From contig NZ_JADKPO010000001.1 of the NCBI RefSeq assembly GCF_015352445.1, positions 310,001 through 374,000 on the forward strand: a stretch of 64,000 nt of DNA, read 5' to 3'. Under the pieces are notes generated by a model that was given only the letters and a program-made list of their open reading frames with translations, had not been told where the DNA came from and made no database searches. The stretch is from Nocardioides agariphilus (GTDB lineage: Bacteria > Actinomycetota > Actinomycetes > Propionibacteriales > Nocardioidaceae). Made by a program: the position numbers and the translations under genes. This document shows, piece by piece, positions 35,400 through 45,468 of the stretch. How positions within the stretch are numbered: the stretch's first letter is position 1; every line of letters starts with the position of its first letter.

Positions 35400-36734
35400 G
35401 TGCTGCTCCCCGGGGGCCTTCCCCAGCACGGCATCGGCGGGGCCAAGGACCTACCCCTGCCGCCGGAGCTGGCGATCGCGGGCGCGGTCGCCGCGCTGGC
35501 GGTGTCGTTCGGCGTGCTGGCACTGGCATGGCGCACTCCGAGGTACGACGACCTCGAGCGAGGCAGGCTCCTGCCGCGCTCGCTCTCCGACCTGACCGCC
35601 TCCGCCGGGTGGCGGGTCTGGTGGCGGGTGGTCGGACTCGCCTTCTTCGGGTTCGGTGCGTTCGCGGCCGTGTTCGGCCAGGACCTGCTCACCAACCCGA
35701 TCTTCGGAATGTTCTACGTGTGGTGGTGGGTCGGGCTACCGGTGGCCTCCATCCTGTTCGGGCCGGTGTGGCGCACCGTGAGCCCGGTGCGGACGATCCA
35801 CGCAGCCGTGTCCCGGCTGACGGGCGACCACCAGACCGGGCGCGGTCTCTACGACTACCCGGCACGGCTCGGATACTGGCCGGCGGCGCTCGGCCTGCTG
35901 GCGTTCGTCTGGATCGAGCTGGTCTATCCGCACGGCACCGAGCTGGGTCCGGTGCGGCTGTGGTGTGCGATCTACGTCGGGATCATGCTTATGGGCGGCG
36001 CCATCTTCGGCAGGACCTTCTACGAGCGGGCCGACCCCTTCGAGGTCTACTCCACCCTGGCAGCCAAGCTGTCGGTCTGGGGTCGTCGCGCCGACGGCGG
36101 TCTGGTGGTGCGCAGCCCGCTGGCCAACCTCGCCACCGTCGAGGCGGCACCCGGCCTCGTCGCGGTCGTCTCGGTGCTGTTCGGCAGCACCGCGTTCGAC
36201 TCGTTTCGCGACTCCACGCCCTGGGTCCGGTTCGTGCAGAGCACCGACGTGTCGGGCTTCCTCCTCAACAACCTGGCCCTCGTCGCCTTCTGCGTGGCTG
36301 TCGGTCTGGTATTCGTGGCGGGCACGATGTCGACGGGCGTCGAGCCCGGCACCAGCCGTCGTAGCCTGCCCGACGCGTTCGGCCACTCGATCGTCCCGAT
36401 CGTGGCCGGCTACATCGTGGCCCACTACCTGACCTACCTGGTCGAGGTCGGCCAGGCGACACTCATCCAGGCAAGTGACCCCCTCTCCAACGGGAGCAAC
36501 TGGTTCGGGACGGCCGGGTTGAGCGTCAACTACGCGATCTCCTACCATCCGACCGCCCTGGCCACGACGAAGGTTCTCGCCGTTGTGCTCGGTCACGTGC
36601 TGGGCGTGATCGCCGCCCACGACCGAGCGCTCGTCGTGCTGCCAGCACGTCACCGGATCACGGGTCAGCTGCCCCTGCTGGTCGCGATGGTCGCCTTCAC
36701 CATCGGCGGCCTGTACTTGCTGTTCGCCGCCTGA
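35400..36734 (+). CDS. Polytopic membrane protein, function unknown
   Basis: 444 residues from GTG 35400, with about ten hydrophobic helices (LAIAGAVAALAVSFGVLALA; FGMFYVWWWVGLPVASILFG; LWCAIYVGIMLMGGAIFG; QLPLLVAMVAFTIGGLYLLF). Conserved-looking features include WRTVSPVRTIH and GRTFYERADPFEVYSTLAAK near the middle. I do not recognise the family. Co-transcription with the lipoprotein suggests an envelope transport or redox function. Its 3' end overlaps the convergent CpaE-like gene by 38 nt. Confidence 0.75.
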   Translation: MLLPGGLPQHGIGGAKDLPLPPELAIAGAVAALAVSFGVLALAWRTPRYDDLERGRLLPRSLSDLTASAGWRVWWRVVGLAFFGFGAFAAVFGQDLLTNPIFGMFYVWWWVGLPVASILFGPVWRTVSPVRTIHAAVSRLTGDHQTGRGLYDYPARLGYWPAALGLLAFVWIELVYPHGTELGPVRLWCAIYVGIMLMGGAIFGRTFYERADPFEVYSTLAAKLSVWGRRADGGLVVRSPLANLATVEAAPGLVAVVSVLFGSTAFDSFRDSTPWVRFVQSTDVSGFLLNNLALVAFCVAVGLVFVAGTMSTGVEPGTSRRSLPDAFGHSIVPIVAGYIVAHYLTYLVEVGQATLIQASDPLSNGSNWFGTAGLSVNYAISYHPTALATTKVLAVVLGHVLGVIAAHDRALVVLPARHRITGQLPLLVAMVAFTIGGLYLLFAA

Positions 36735-38016
36735 CGCGCCGCCCGCCACGGCGACCTCGCCTCCCGGTGGCCGGCACCGAGTCCGGAGCGAGAGCGTCGA
36801 CGAGGTCGGCCACTGCCTTGCGCAACGCGGAGTCGCCGGTCTCCACCAAGCTCCGTCCGGCGACGAGCGCCCGGTCCACCGCGAGGCGGTCGTCGGGCAG
36901 GAAGTGCAGGCTCGCGGCAGCGACGAACCCGCCGAGCATGCCGGCGACGTCCTGGTGCGACCAGCCCAAGGACGGGCGCATCCGGTTGACGACCACCCGC
37001 AACGTGGACCCGGGAGCGAGCTCGTTCAGCTCGACCGACGCGCGGGCCAGACGCGCCAGCCCGACGGGGTCGGCGGATCCCACGACCAGCACCTCGTCGG
37101 CCTCGGCGAGAGCCGCGAAGGTTGCCTGGTTGCGCGCCGGGCGCGACCCGATCTCACCAGCGGGGTCGGGCTCGATGCTGAAGCCGGTGTCGACGACGAC
37201 ATCACCGCGGGCGGACGCAACCTCCAGGAGGTGCTCGACGGACCCGCCACGCAGCTCGACCCATCGGTCGGCGCGCGGCAGCCCGGTGACCACGCTCAGG
37301 TGCTCACCCAGTGCGCGCCGGATCGACTCGAACCTCTCCTCCAGGAGAGCGCCGCCGGACAGCCTGGCGGCAGACAGGAGGCCCGAGACCTCGTCGAGCA
37401 CCCCCAGCTGCGCTGCCACGGTCCCGCCGTAGGGGTCGGCGTCGACGAGGGTGGTAGGTCGCCGACGAGCGGCGAGCTCGGCAGCCACCGCCACGGCCAC
37501 GGTCGTGCGGCCCGGCGCTCCGCCAGGTCCCCAGACCGCCAGCACCCGCCCGCGGCCCGGCGATCCCGAGGAACCTGTCGGGCCGATCGGCACTGCCGGC
37601 ACGGGGTCGCTCGGCGCGGACCCCAGACCCTGGTGGGCAGCGGGCTCGCCCTCGGCGCGCACCAGCCCCGACAGGTCCGGGAGGCGGTCGTCGGTGAGCG
37701 TGGCGGCGACCCCGAGACGGGTGGCCTGGTGGCGGAGCTGGTCGGCGAGACCGGCAGCCAGGATCGCGACTGGTCGCACCTGGAAGCGCCTGAGGTGGTC
37801 GACGACGTCCTGGTCGAAGCCGGGCGCATCCAGCGCCACCACGGCCGCATCAGCCTGGCCGGCCGAGGCGGCGGCCAGCAGGTCGGGCACGTCGACGCAC
37901 CGCCGGAGTACGACGACGCCGGGGTCGCGCTCGAGCAGCGCCAGTGCGGTCGACTCCCAGGCCGCTCCCGAGGCCAGGATCAAGGTGACGATGGGCCGGC
38001 TCATCGGAGGGGTCAC
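36697..38016 (-). CDS. CpaE/TadZ-like MinD-superfamily ATPase
   Basis: 439 residues from GTG 38016 (ATG 38004 is an alternative). The N-terminal part (1-115; DAAVVALDAPGFDQDVVDHL) resembles the degenerate receiver domain of CpaE/TadZ. A Pro/Gly/Ser linker leads to a ParA/MinD-like ATPase: RVLAVWGPGGAPGRTTVAVA, where Arg replaces the P-loop lysine, then PTTLVDADPYGGTVAAQLGV and DVVVDTGFSIEPDP. The C terminus is strongly basic. It would localise a Tad pilus apparatus. The CpaB-like gene is 7 bp upstream. Confidence 0.8.
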   Translation of the reverse strand: MTPPMSRPIVTLILASGAAWESTALALLERDPGVVVLRRCVDVPDLLAAASAGQADAAVVALDAPGFDQDVVDHLRRFQVRPVAILAAGLADQLRHQATRLGVAATLTDDRLPDLSGLVRAEGEPAAHQGLGSAPSDPVPAVPIGPTGSSGSPGRGRVLAVWGPGGAPGRTTVAVAVAAELAARRRPTTLVDADPYGGTVAAQLGVLDEVSGLLSAARLSGGALLEERFESIRRALGEHLSVVTGLPRADRWVELRGGSVEHLLEVASARGDVVVDTGFSIEPDPAGEIGSRPARNQATFAALAEADEVLVVGSADPVGLARLARASVELNELAPGSTLRVVVNRMRPSLGWSHQDVAGMLGGFVAAASLHFLPDDRLAVDRALVAGRSLVETGDSALRKAVADLVDALAPDSVPATGRRGRRGGRRVRRRTASTGRRW

Positions 38017-38023
38017 CAGCCGC

Positions 38024-38704
38024 TCAGCCGCGCCGGACCACGGTCACCGATGGGCTGTCGACCGCACCGAGGGCCGCGAAGTAGGCGCGGGCTCGGTCGT
38101 CGGCGACACCCAGTACGAGCTGTCGCTGACCCGACGCCCCGAAGCCCTCGTCGACCGAGGATGCGGAGACCACCGTGACCTGCTCGAGCACGGGAGCGCA
38201 CGCACTCGGGCAGCGACCCCCACCCGACGGCAGCACGAACACGTCGACCACCGACCCGGCCGCCACGGAGGGCGGGACCTGTTCGGCGTCGACCGCGACA
38301 GGCAGCTGGACCAGACCGTCAGCGCCCGTGGACTCGACGGCACTGCGGGGCAGCAGCTCCCCGGCACCGATGCCGCGCGAGAGCTGGAGGTCGTCCGGCA
38401 GGTCAGCGAGGGAGGAGAAGTAGCGCTCGAGCCCACCACCCTCGCCGAACCGCACCCTGCGGACCACGAGGTCACCGACCTCGACCGAGTCGCCTGCTCC
38501 CATGTCGCGAGCGGCCGCCCACACCGCTGTCGAGTCGTCGGCAGCAGCGAGCACGCGGGCTCCTGCGACCACCGACACCACCACGATCAACACGCCCACC
38601 CACAGCCGGGGATCCCGCCACCCGGATCGAGACAGACGAACGGCCTGCGGCGCGGTCGATGACGCGCCGGGGTTCCCGAGACTCCCGCTCACGGCCGTGA
38701 TCAT
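38024..38704 (-). CDS. CpaB/RcpC-like SAF-domain protein
   Basis: 226 residues from ATG 38704 (AGGA nine bases upstream). One N-terminal helix (LWVGVLIVVVSVVAGARVLA, about 35-55) is followed by a SAF domain (ARDMGAGDSVEVGDLVVRRV; LSRGIGAGELLPRSAV) and a strand-rich C-terminal part (QLPVAVDAEQVPPSVAAGSV). This is the actinobacterial CpaB/RcpC-type protein of Tad pilus systems, placed at the outer face of the membrane. Paired with the CpaE-like ATPase. Confidence 0.82.
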   Translation of the reverse strand: MITAVSGSLGNPGASSTAPQAVRLSRSGWRDPRLWVGVLIVVVSVVAGARVLAAADDSTAVWAAARDMGAGDSVEVGDLVVRRVRFGEGGGLERYFSSLADLPDDLQLSRGIGAGELLPRSAVESTGADGLVQLPVAVDAEQVPPSVAAGSVVDVFVLPSGGGRCPSACAPVLEQVTVVSASSVDEGFGASGQRQLVLGVADDRARAYFAALGAVDSPSVTVVRRG

Positions 38705-38792
38705 GCCGGAGTTCCTGCCACCGGATGGCGCCTGTCCACAGACGCTGTGAGCCCCAGGAGACGACGTCTGCGGGGAATGACACCATGGCCGC

Positions 38793-39044
38793 ATGGTCGA
38801 CCAGCCAGCAGCTCAGCGCTTCCTGACGCTGACCGACGTGGCCGAGGTGCTCAACACCTCCAGCGCACAGGTCTACGCCCTGGTCCGGCGCGGCGACCTG
38901 GTCGCCATCAAGATCGGTGGCAGGGGGCAGTGGCGGGTCGAGGCCACCGAGCTGGAGGCCTACATCCAGCGGATGTACGCCGAGGCGCGAGCCTTCATCG
39001 ACGAGCACCCGTTCGTGGACACCGAGGTCCATGCCGATCTCTAG
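38793..39044 (+). CDS. Excisionase/MerR-type helix-turn-helix protein
   Basis: 83 residues from ATG 38793: FLTLTDVAEVLNTSSAQVYA, LVRRGDLVAIKIGGRGQWRV and EATELEAYIQRMYAEARAFI. This is the HTH_17-type winged helix (AAxxL-N-S...VY.LVR.G.L) widespread as a single-copy small regulator in actinobacteria. It lies between the CpaB-like gene (divergent, 88 bp) and htrA (convergent, 6 bp gap). Targets unknown. A phage excisionase is unlikely because no integrase is present. Confidence 0.88.
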   Translation: MVDQPAAQRFLTLTDVAEVLNTSSAQVYALVRRGDLVAIKIGGRGQWRVEATELEAYIQRMYAEARAFIDEHPFVDTEVHADL

Positions 39045-39050
39045 CCGCCG

Positions 39051-40397
<1,347 letters not shown>

Positions 40398-40458
40398 CGC
40401 ATCATCTTCTCGCAGGCCGGCAACTCAGCACGCCCCCGGAGGGGTGCGCGTCAGCGCC

Positions 40459-40920
40459 TCACTGAGTGCGGCGCGACAGCGTGGGGGCGACGCTCGGTGT
40501 CGGGGTGCTCGTGACCAGGCTCGGGCCGGGCAGGTTGGTGATAGGAGCGCGCCGGTCGATGACCGGTGCGTTGGCGGGAGCTGCGCCCAGCGCCAAGACA
40601 CCCAGCACCGCGGCACCGGCGGCTCCCCCGCCGATGGCCACCAGGCTGCCGCGGCGCGACTTGGCACCCAGCGCGAGCAGCGCGTCGCCGGGAGTCATGC
40701 CTGCCTGGGCTCCGACCAACGCGTGCTTGAGGCGGTCGGATGCGGGGCTGTCACCCCACGAGAGCCCGGCCAGTCGGGTCTTGACCCACCCCTCGCGCTC
40801 CACGAGGTCACGGCAGTAGTGGCAGGAGTGGACGTGCGACCAAGCACGCTCCTCGTCGGCCGGGGACAGCTGGCCGTCGAGCAGGTCGCTGATCCGGTTG
40901 CCGAGGTGGCCGCCGATCAT
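40459..40920 (-). CDS. rseA: RseA-like zinc-binding anti-sigma factor
   Basis: 153 residues from ATG 40920, overlapping the sigE stop by 4 nt. The ZAS motif HxxxCxxC is present as HVHSCHYC (about residues 29-36), in the context [21 protein letters not shown] hydrophobic stretch near residues 95-115 ([20 protein letters not shown]) may anchor it, and a Thr/Pro-rich tail follows. It should hold SigE inactive until envelope or redox stress, as in mycobacteria. Confidence 0.92.
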   Translation of the reverse strand: MIGGHLGNRISDLLDGQLSPADEERAWSHVHSCHYCRDLVEREGWVKTRLAGLSWGDSPASDRLKHALVGAQAGMTPGDALLALGAKSRRGSLVAIGGGAAGAAVLGVLALGAAPANAPVIDRRAPITNLPGPSLVTSTPTPSVAPTLSRRTQ

Positions 40921-41546
40921 GACGTGCCGGCCGCGAGGCCAGGAGCCGCGACCGGGCCGGGCGTCGCGGGGCCGGGTGTCGCTGGGCCGGGTGTCGCGGG
41001 ACCTGCGTAGCGAGCGCGCCCGGCGGTCGGCGCCCGGTGGGCCAGGGCCTCGCGCAGCATGGCTCGGCCCCGGTGGATCCTCGAGCGCACGGTGCCGAGC
41101 TTGGCATCCATGATGTCGGCGATCTCCTGGTAGGACAGTCCCTCGACGTCGCACAGCACGACAGCCGCCCGGAACTCCGGCGGGAGACTGGCCAGCGCCA
41201 GCTCGACGTCGTCGTCGAAGGTGCGGTCGGCGTACGCCGCGTCCGGCGGCGCGCTGGCGCTGGTCAGCCGCTCGGCCCGCTCGTCGGAGAGAGCGTCGAA
41301 GCGGATGCGCTGCTTGCGACGCGCCTGGTCGAGGAACAGGTTGGTCGTGATGCGGTGCAGCCACCCCTCGAAGGTGCCGGGCTGGTAGGTCGACAGGCTG
41401 CGGAACACCCGGACGAAGACCTCTTGGGTGAGGTCCTCGGCGTCAGGCCGGTTGCCGGTGAGACGGTAGGCGAGACGGAAGACGCGATCAGAGTGGAGCT
41501 CGACGACCTCGTCCCACGTGGGGACTGCGTCGGGGGTGGTCTCCAC
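40917..41546 (-). CDS. sigE: ECF sigma factor SigE (extracytoplasmic stress)
   Basis: 209 residues from GTG 41546, with GGAGG upstream. Region 2: [60 protein letters not shown]. Region 4: [40 protein letters not shown]. The C-terminal tail carries a five-residue repeat (ATPGP three times) made by a 15-bp tandem repeat at 40954-40998. rseA overlaps by 4 nt. A GGAAC/CGTT promoter 118 bp upstream suggests autoregulation. An O-methyltransferase gene diverges, as Rv1220c does from sigE in M. tuberculosis. Confidence 0.95.
   Translation of the reverse strand: METTPDAVPTWDEVVELHSDRVFRLAYRLTGNRPDAEDLTQEVFVRVFRSLSTYQPGTFEGWLHRITTNLFLDQARRKQRIRFDALSDERAERLTSASAPPDAAYADRTFDDDVELALASLPPEFRAAVVLCDVEGLSYQEIADIMDAKLGTVRSRIHRGRAMLREALAHRAPTAGRARYAGPATPGPATPGPATPGPVAAPGLAAGTS
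40954..40998. repeat. Three tandem copies of a 15-bp unit in sigE
   Basis: GGGCCGGGCGTCGCG, GGGCCGGGTGTCGCT and GGGCCGGGTGTCGCG follow each other at 40954, 40969 and 40984. On the coding strand they encode the repeated ATPGP near the SigE C terminus. Being in multiples of three, copy-number change would alter tail length without breaking the frame. Confidence 0.85.
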
Positions 41547-41663
41547 CGCGGAACCCTCCGCTCGGTCGTGTCGCCTTCGTGTGCCGAACAGCGTGCGTCA
41601 CTCCTCACGGTAGGTAGAGGTCCTGAGAGGAACCTGATAGCCGACTGTTGTCTCTCCGTGACC

Positions 41664-41689
41664 AACGACTGACCCGGGCACGATGTTCC
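41664..41689 (-). promoter_or_regulatory. SigE-type (ECF) promoter upstream of sigE
   Basis: On the minus strand, GGAAC (41689-41685) is followed by a 17-nt spacer and CGTT (41667-41664). This matches the GGAAC-N16/17-CGTT class used by actinobacterial SigE/SigH-type ECF factors (established knowledge). It lies 118 bp before the sigE start and would place SigE under its own control. Transcription start inferred near 41656. Confidence 0.6.
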
Positions 41690-41752
41690 TTTCCCGTTGC
41701 TTTGCCCGTGTTCACTCAGCTGGCGAGGGGCCCGGCGCAGTAGGGTCGCGCC

Positions 41753-42403
41753 ATGGCGACGACTCCTCCCAAGCCGGCGACCTGGACCTACGCGGAGGCC
41801 TTCGTCCACGAGGACGATGTCCTCTCGGCGGCGCGAGCCCGGGCCGAAGAGGTAGGCGTCGCGCCGATCGGATCCGGCGGCGGCGCCGCACTGCGGTTCC
41901 TCGCCTCGGTGCTCGAGGCGCGAGCGGTCGTCGAGATCGGCACCGGCACCGGCGTCTCAGGCGTCTGGCTGCTGCGCGGCATGCGCAGCGACGGCGTGCT
42001 CACCACGGTCGACATCGAGGCCGAGCACCAGCGGCTGGCGCGAGAGGCCTACACCGAGGCCGGGGTCGCACCACAGCGCGTGCGCACGATCGCAGGAGCA
42101 GCCCTCGACGTACTCCCCCGGCTCACCGATGGCCACTACGACCTGGTCTTCGCCGACGGCGACAAGGTCGAGTACGGCGCCTACCTCAAGGAGGCGCTCC
42201 GGTTGCTGCGGCCCGGAGGCGTCGTCGTGTTCGACAACGCGCTCTGGCACGACCGCGTGGCCGACCCCGCTCAGCGCGACGAGGAGACCGTCGCGATCCG
42301 CGAGCTGGGTCGACAGGTGTCCGAGCACGAGCAGCTCGTCGAACTGCTGCTGCCCGTCGGCGACGGGCTGCTGGTGGCCAAGAAGGAGTGGGTCCCGGAG
42401 TAG
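41753..42403 (+). CDS. SAM-dependent O-methyltransferase (Rv1220c-like)
   Basis: 216 residues from ATG 41753. Class I methyltransferase of the catechol/caffeoyl O-methyltransferase type: motif I VVEIGTGTGVSGVWLLRGM, TVDIEAEHQRLAREAYTEAG, metal/substrate region YDLVFADGDKVEYGAYLKEA, and LLRPGGVVVFDNALWHDRVA. Divergent from sigE across 206 bp, an arrangement shared with mycobacteria. Substrate unknown. Confidence 0.92.
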   Translation: MATTPPKPATWTYAEAFVHEDDVLSAARARAEEVGVAPIGSGGGAALRFLASVLEARAVVEIGTGTGVSGVWLLRGMRSDGVLTTVDIEAEHQRLAREAYTEAGVAPQRVRTIAGAALDVLPRLTDGHYDLVFADGDKVEYGAYLKEALRLLRPGGVVVFDNALWHDRVADPAQRDEETVAIRELGRQVSEHEQLVELLLPVGDGLLVAKKEWVPE

Positions 42404-42412
42404 ATCCGGGCG

Positions 42413-42751
42413 TCAGTACCTCGGTGCCGCCACGAAGCCCTCGCCGCCCTCGGCGACGGCGACAACCTCGCAGGGCTCGATCAGGATCGGTGCGGATCCG
42501 ATGATCTGCGAGCCCGGAGACTCCGCGGCGGTCAGCTCGAACGAGGTCTGGAACGTCGAGCGCGCGTCATCGCTGGCGAAGACGTAGCAGCCCTCGAACC
42601 ATTCCCCCGGCCGCATCCGCCAGGTCTTGAAGCGCAGTCCCTCCATGCCGGTGAAGCGGGCGTGCGAGGTCTCCTCGACGTAGGCGGCCAACTTGTCCTC
42701 GACGCCTTCGGGCGCATCGGCCAGGGACCACCGGACGGTCAGGGCGTGCAT
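42413..42751 (-). CDS. YdhR-like putative mono-oxygenase (dimeric alpha+beta barrel)
   Basis: 112 residues from ATG 42751, which overlaps the pepA stop by one base. MHALTVRWSLADAPEGVEDK, FTGMEGLRFKTWRMRPGEWF and EGCYVFASDDARSTFQTSFE follow the pattern of the YdhR family, small ferredoxin-like-fold proteins. Mono-oxygenase activity is only a family label. Last gene of the DUF3117-pepA-ydhR unit. Confidence 0.72.
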   Translation of the reverse strand: MHALTVRWSLADAPEGVEDKLAAYVEETSHARFTGMEGLRFKTWRMRPGEWFEGCYVFASDDARSTFQTSFELTAAESPGSQIIGSAPILIEPCEVVAVAEGGEGFVAAPRY

Positions 42752-44325
42752 CAGGTTCCGATTCCTTCCAGCGGGTCGGGCTGGCCGAGCCAGGCCAGCA
42801 AAGCGCGGGCGCCGAAGCCTGTCGGTCCGGTGGACCACTCGTAGCTGTCGGTGGGCGAGTCGCCCACCGAGGCGATGTCGAGGTGGGCCCACGGGACCTT
42901 CCCGGTGAAGTGCTGCAGGAACAGGGCGGCGGTGATGGACCCGGCGCCTCCGGCGGCGTTGTCGGCGTCGGCCACCTTGGAGGTCAGCTTGTCCTCGTAG
43001 TCGCTGACCAGGGGGAACCGCCAGAAGGGCTCACCCGATGTCTCGCCGGCCTCGAAGATCGCTGAGGCCAGGGCCTCGTCGTTGGCGAAGTAGCCGGCCA
43101 CCTGTTGACCGAGGGCGACCTTCATTGCACCGGTCAGCGTGGCGATGTCGACCATGACCGCCGGGTCGAGCTTGTCGACGGCGTAGGCCAGCGCGTCAGC
43201 CATCACCAGTCGGCCCTCGGCGTCGGTGTTGGTCACCTCGCTCGTGCGACCGCCGTAGTGGCGGAGTACGTCGCCGGGCCGCATCGAGTCGGCGCCCACG
43301 GAGTTCTCTGCGGCGGCCACGAGTCCGGTGACCCTGACCGGGCAGTCGACCGCTGAGAGTGCGGCCAGGACGGAGATCACGACGCCGCCGCCGGTCATGT
43401 CGCGCTTCATCGTGGTCATCGAGTCGGCCGGCTTGATCGACAGGCCCCCGGTGTCGAAGGTGATGCCCTTGCCGACCAGCACCACCCGCGGCGTCTTGGA
43501 CGTCGCGCGCCGAGGGGTGTAGTCGAGACGGATCAGGCACGAGGGGTTGGCCGAACCACGGCCCACGCCGATGATGCCGCCGAACCCCTCCTTGCCCAGC
43601 TTCTGCTCGTCCCAGACCGTGACCTTCAAGCGGTTGCCGTCGGCCAGCTCGAGCGCTTGGTCGGCAAGCCACTGCGGGCTCTTGAGGTTGGCTGGCACGG
43701 TCGCGAGCACCCGGGCTCGCCACGCGGCGCCGCCCACTGCGACCGCGCGACGCAGGCCTTCGTCGGCGTCGTCGCCGCCGGGGTTGTCGGCAACGACGAC
43801 CTTGGGCACCGGGCGATGCTCGGGCCCGTCGGAGCGCCAGTGGAAGCCGAACGAGCCGAGCATGGTGCCGACCACGAACGGCTCGAGACCATCGGCGCTC
43901 ACGCTCGGGATGGTCGTCGCCACGCCATGACGGTCGAGGACGGCGCGAGCGAGCGCCGCACCAGCGCGTCGGATGTCGAGCGGACGCGCTTCGCCGACAC
44001 CCACGAGGAGCACCAACGCCAGGTCGTCGTTGTCGGGGCTACCGCCCGGCACCAGGACCTGGGTGACCTCACCAGCCCGCCCCGTCGCTCGGGCGATCTC
44101 GCACGCGCCCAGCAGGTCGAGATCCGTGGACTCCGTGAGCTCGTCAGCACCCGGCCCGAGCAGCACACCCGCAGCTGCGGACGACGAGTCGACCGGCAGC
44201 ACGGGGATCGCGATGACGTCGATGCCGGTGAGGGCATGCGGCAGCGCACCGCTCAAGGCGAACTGGGGGGGAGATACCTGGGGTGGGAGTGTGGGAGTCG
44301 AAGCCGAGCGGAGTGTCTGGGCCAT
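42751..44325 (-). CDS. pepA: Leucyl aminopeptidase, M17 family
   Basis: 524 residues from ATG 44325. An N-terminal macro-like domain precedes the catalytic domain: VVLVGKGITFDTGGLSIKPA (metal Lys and Asp), MKRDMTGGGVVISVLAALSA, and the M17 signature NTDAEGRLVMADAL. DIATLTGAMKVALGQQVAGY and WAHLDIASVG complete the site. It releases N-terminal residues from peptides in the cytosol as a hexamer with two metal ions. DUF3117 lies 5 bp upstream; the YdhR gene overlaps downstream. Confidence 0.96.
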   Translation of the reverse strand: MAQTLRSASTPTLPPQVSPPQFALSGALPHALTGIDVIAIPVLPVDSSSAAAGVLLGPGADELTESTDLDLLGACEIARATGRAGEVTQVLVPGGSPDNDDLALVLLVGVGEARPLDIRRAGAALARAVLDRHGVATTIPSVSADGLEPFVVGTMLGSFGFHWRSDGPEHRPVPKVVVADNPGGDDADEGLRRAVAVGGAAWRARVLATVPANLKSPQWLADQALELADGNRLKVTVWDEQKLGKEGFGGIIGVGRGSANPSCLIRLDYTPRRATSKTPRVVLVGKGITFDTGGLSIKPADSMTTMKRDMTGGGVVISVLAALSAVDCPVRVTGLVAAAENSVGADSMRPGDVLRHYGGRTSEVTNTDAEGRLVMADALAYAVDKLDPAVMVDIATLTGAMKVALGQQVAGYFANDEALASAIFEAGETSGEPFWRFPLVSDYEDKLTSKVADADNAAGGAGSITAALFLQHFTGKVPWAHLDIASVGDSPTDSYEWSTGPTGFGARALLAWLGQPDPLEGIGT

Positions 44326-44330
44326 CGGGC

Positions 44331-44498
44331 TCAGCCGACGACGTCCTTGAGGGCATCGCCGAGAGCGCCGGCCTCCTCGGCGTTCAGCTCGACGACCAGG
44401 CGGCCGCCACCTTCGAGCGGGACGCGCATGACGATGCCGCGGCCCTCCTTGGTGACCTCCAGCGGACCGTCGCCTGTCCGCGGCTTCATTGCCGCCAT
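44331..44498 (-). CDS. DUF3117 small conserved actinobacterial protein
   Basis: 55 residues from ATG 44498 with GGAAGAGG upstream: MAAMKPRTGDGPLEVTKEGR, GIVMRVPLEGGGRLVVELNA, EEAGALGDALKDVVG. This is the complete DUF3117 protein, almost invariant in actinobacteria, including M. tuberculosis Rv1211. Function unknown. It begins the operon with pepA. Confidence 0.95.
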   Translation of the reverse strand: MAAMKPRTGDGPLEVTKEGRGIVMRVPLEGGGRLVVELNAEEAGALGDALKDVVG

Positions 44499-44654
44499 CC
44501 GGCACCTCTTCCTTGTGTTGCTACCTGGGTGCGCTGGTGCGCCCATGAGGTTCCCAGCAGTTGCCGGGACCATTATCCCCTATCGGGCGTGGTGGGCACC
44601 TCACGCCCCGCGACCGGCGGACGATCCGATGCGCCGGTGCGGCAGGATGCCCAC

Positions 44655-45455
44655 ATGACCGATCCCGTGCTGCTCGACCTCACCGACGGTGTCGCGACGA
44701 TCACCTTGAACCGGCCCGAGGCCATGAACAGCCTCGACATCGCCACGAAGCAGGCCTTGCTGGACGCCGTACGCCAGGTCGCCGACGACCCCGCCGCACG
44801 TTGCGTCGTGCTCACCGGAAGCGGGCGTGCGTTCTGCGTCGGTCAGGACCTCAAGCAGCACATCGAGATCCTCGACAGCCCTGACCCGGCGCACCAGGAC
44901 CAGCTGTTCCGCACCGTCGAGGAGCACTACAACCCGATCGTCACCACGTTGGTCGCGATGGCCAAGCCGGTGATCGCGGCGGTCAACGGGGTCGCGGCCG
45001 GCGCCGGCGCGTCCCTGGCCTTCGCCTGCGACCTTCGGTTCCTCGCCGACACGGCCGGCTACAACCTCGCCTTCGCCGGAGTAGCGCTCTCGTGCGACAC
45101 CGGCTCGTCGTTCACCCTGCAACGCCTCGTCGGTCCGGCCAAGGCCATCGAGCTGCTCTACCAGCCGCGCACCATCAAGGCCGACGAGGCGCTCGCGCTC
45201 GGTCTGGCCACCAAGGTCGTGCCGGGCGATGCCCTGGCAGAGGAGGTGCGATCCGTGGCCACCGCCCTGGCGTCGGGTCCGACCCTGGCCTACGGAGCGA
45301 TGCGGCGGTCGGTCGCCTACGCGGCAGGTCACTCCTTCGAGGAGGCCGTCGCCTTCGAGGCGGAGATGATGACGCTGACCGGCGCGACCCATGATCACCG
45401 GGCGGCGGTCCACGCCTTCGTCAACAAGGAGCGGCCGAGCTTCGAGGGCCGCTAG
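44655..45455 (+). CDS. Enoyl-CoA hydratase/isomerase family protein
   Basis: 266 residues from ATG 44655. Crotonase fold: ATITLNRPEAMNSLDIATKQ, VVLTGSGRAFCVGQDLKQHI (oxyanion hole), MAKPVIAAVNGVAAGAGASL, FAGVALSCDTGSSFTLQRLV. At the catalytic Glu positions of hydratases it has the AGVAL-SCDTGSSF pattern of PaaG-like isomerases (Asp near the active site). It therefore may isomerise rather than hydrate enoyl-CoA. Stand-alone gene. Confidence 0.88.
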   Translation: MTDPVLLDLTDGVATITLNRPEAMNSLDIATKQALLDAVRQVADDPAARCVVLTGSGRAFCVGQDLKQHIEILDSPDPAHQDQLFRTVEEHYNPIVTTLVAMAKPVIAAVNGVAAGAGASLAFACDLRFLADTAGYNLAFAGVALSCDTGSSFTLQRLVGPAKAIELLYQPRTIKADEALALGLATKVVPGDALAEEVRSVATALASGPTLAYGAMRRSVAYAAGHSFEEAVAFEAEMMTLTGATHDHRAAVHAFVNKERPSFEGR

Positions 45456-45468
45456 CCATCGCCTGGGG

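Noticed and set aside
38793-39044. Prophage excisionase
   Set aside because: Although the helix-turn-helix is of excisionase type, no integrase or phage gene is near, and such solitary regulators are common in actinobacteria.
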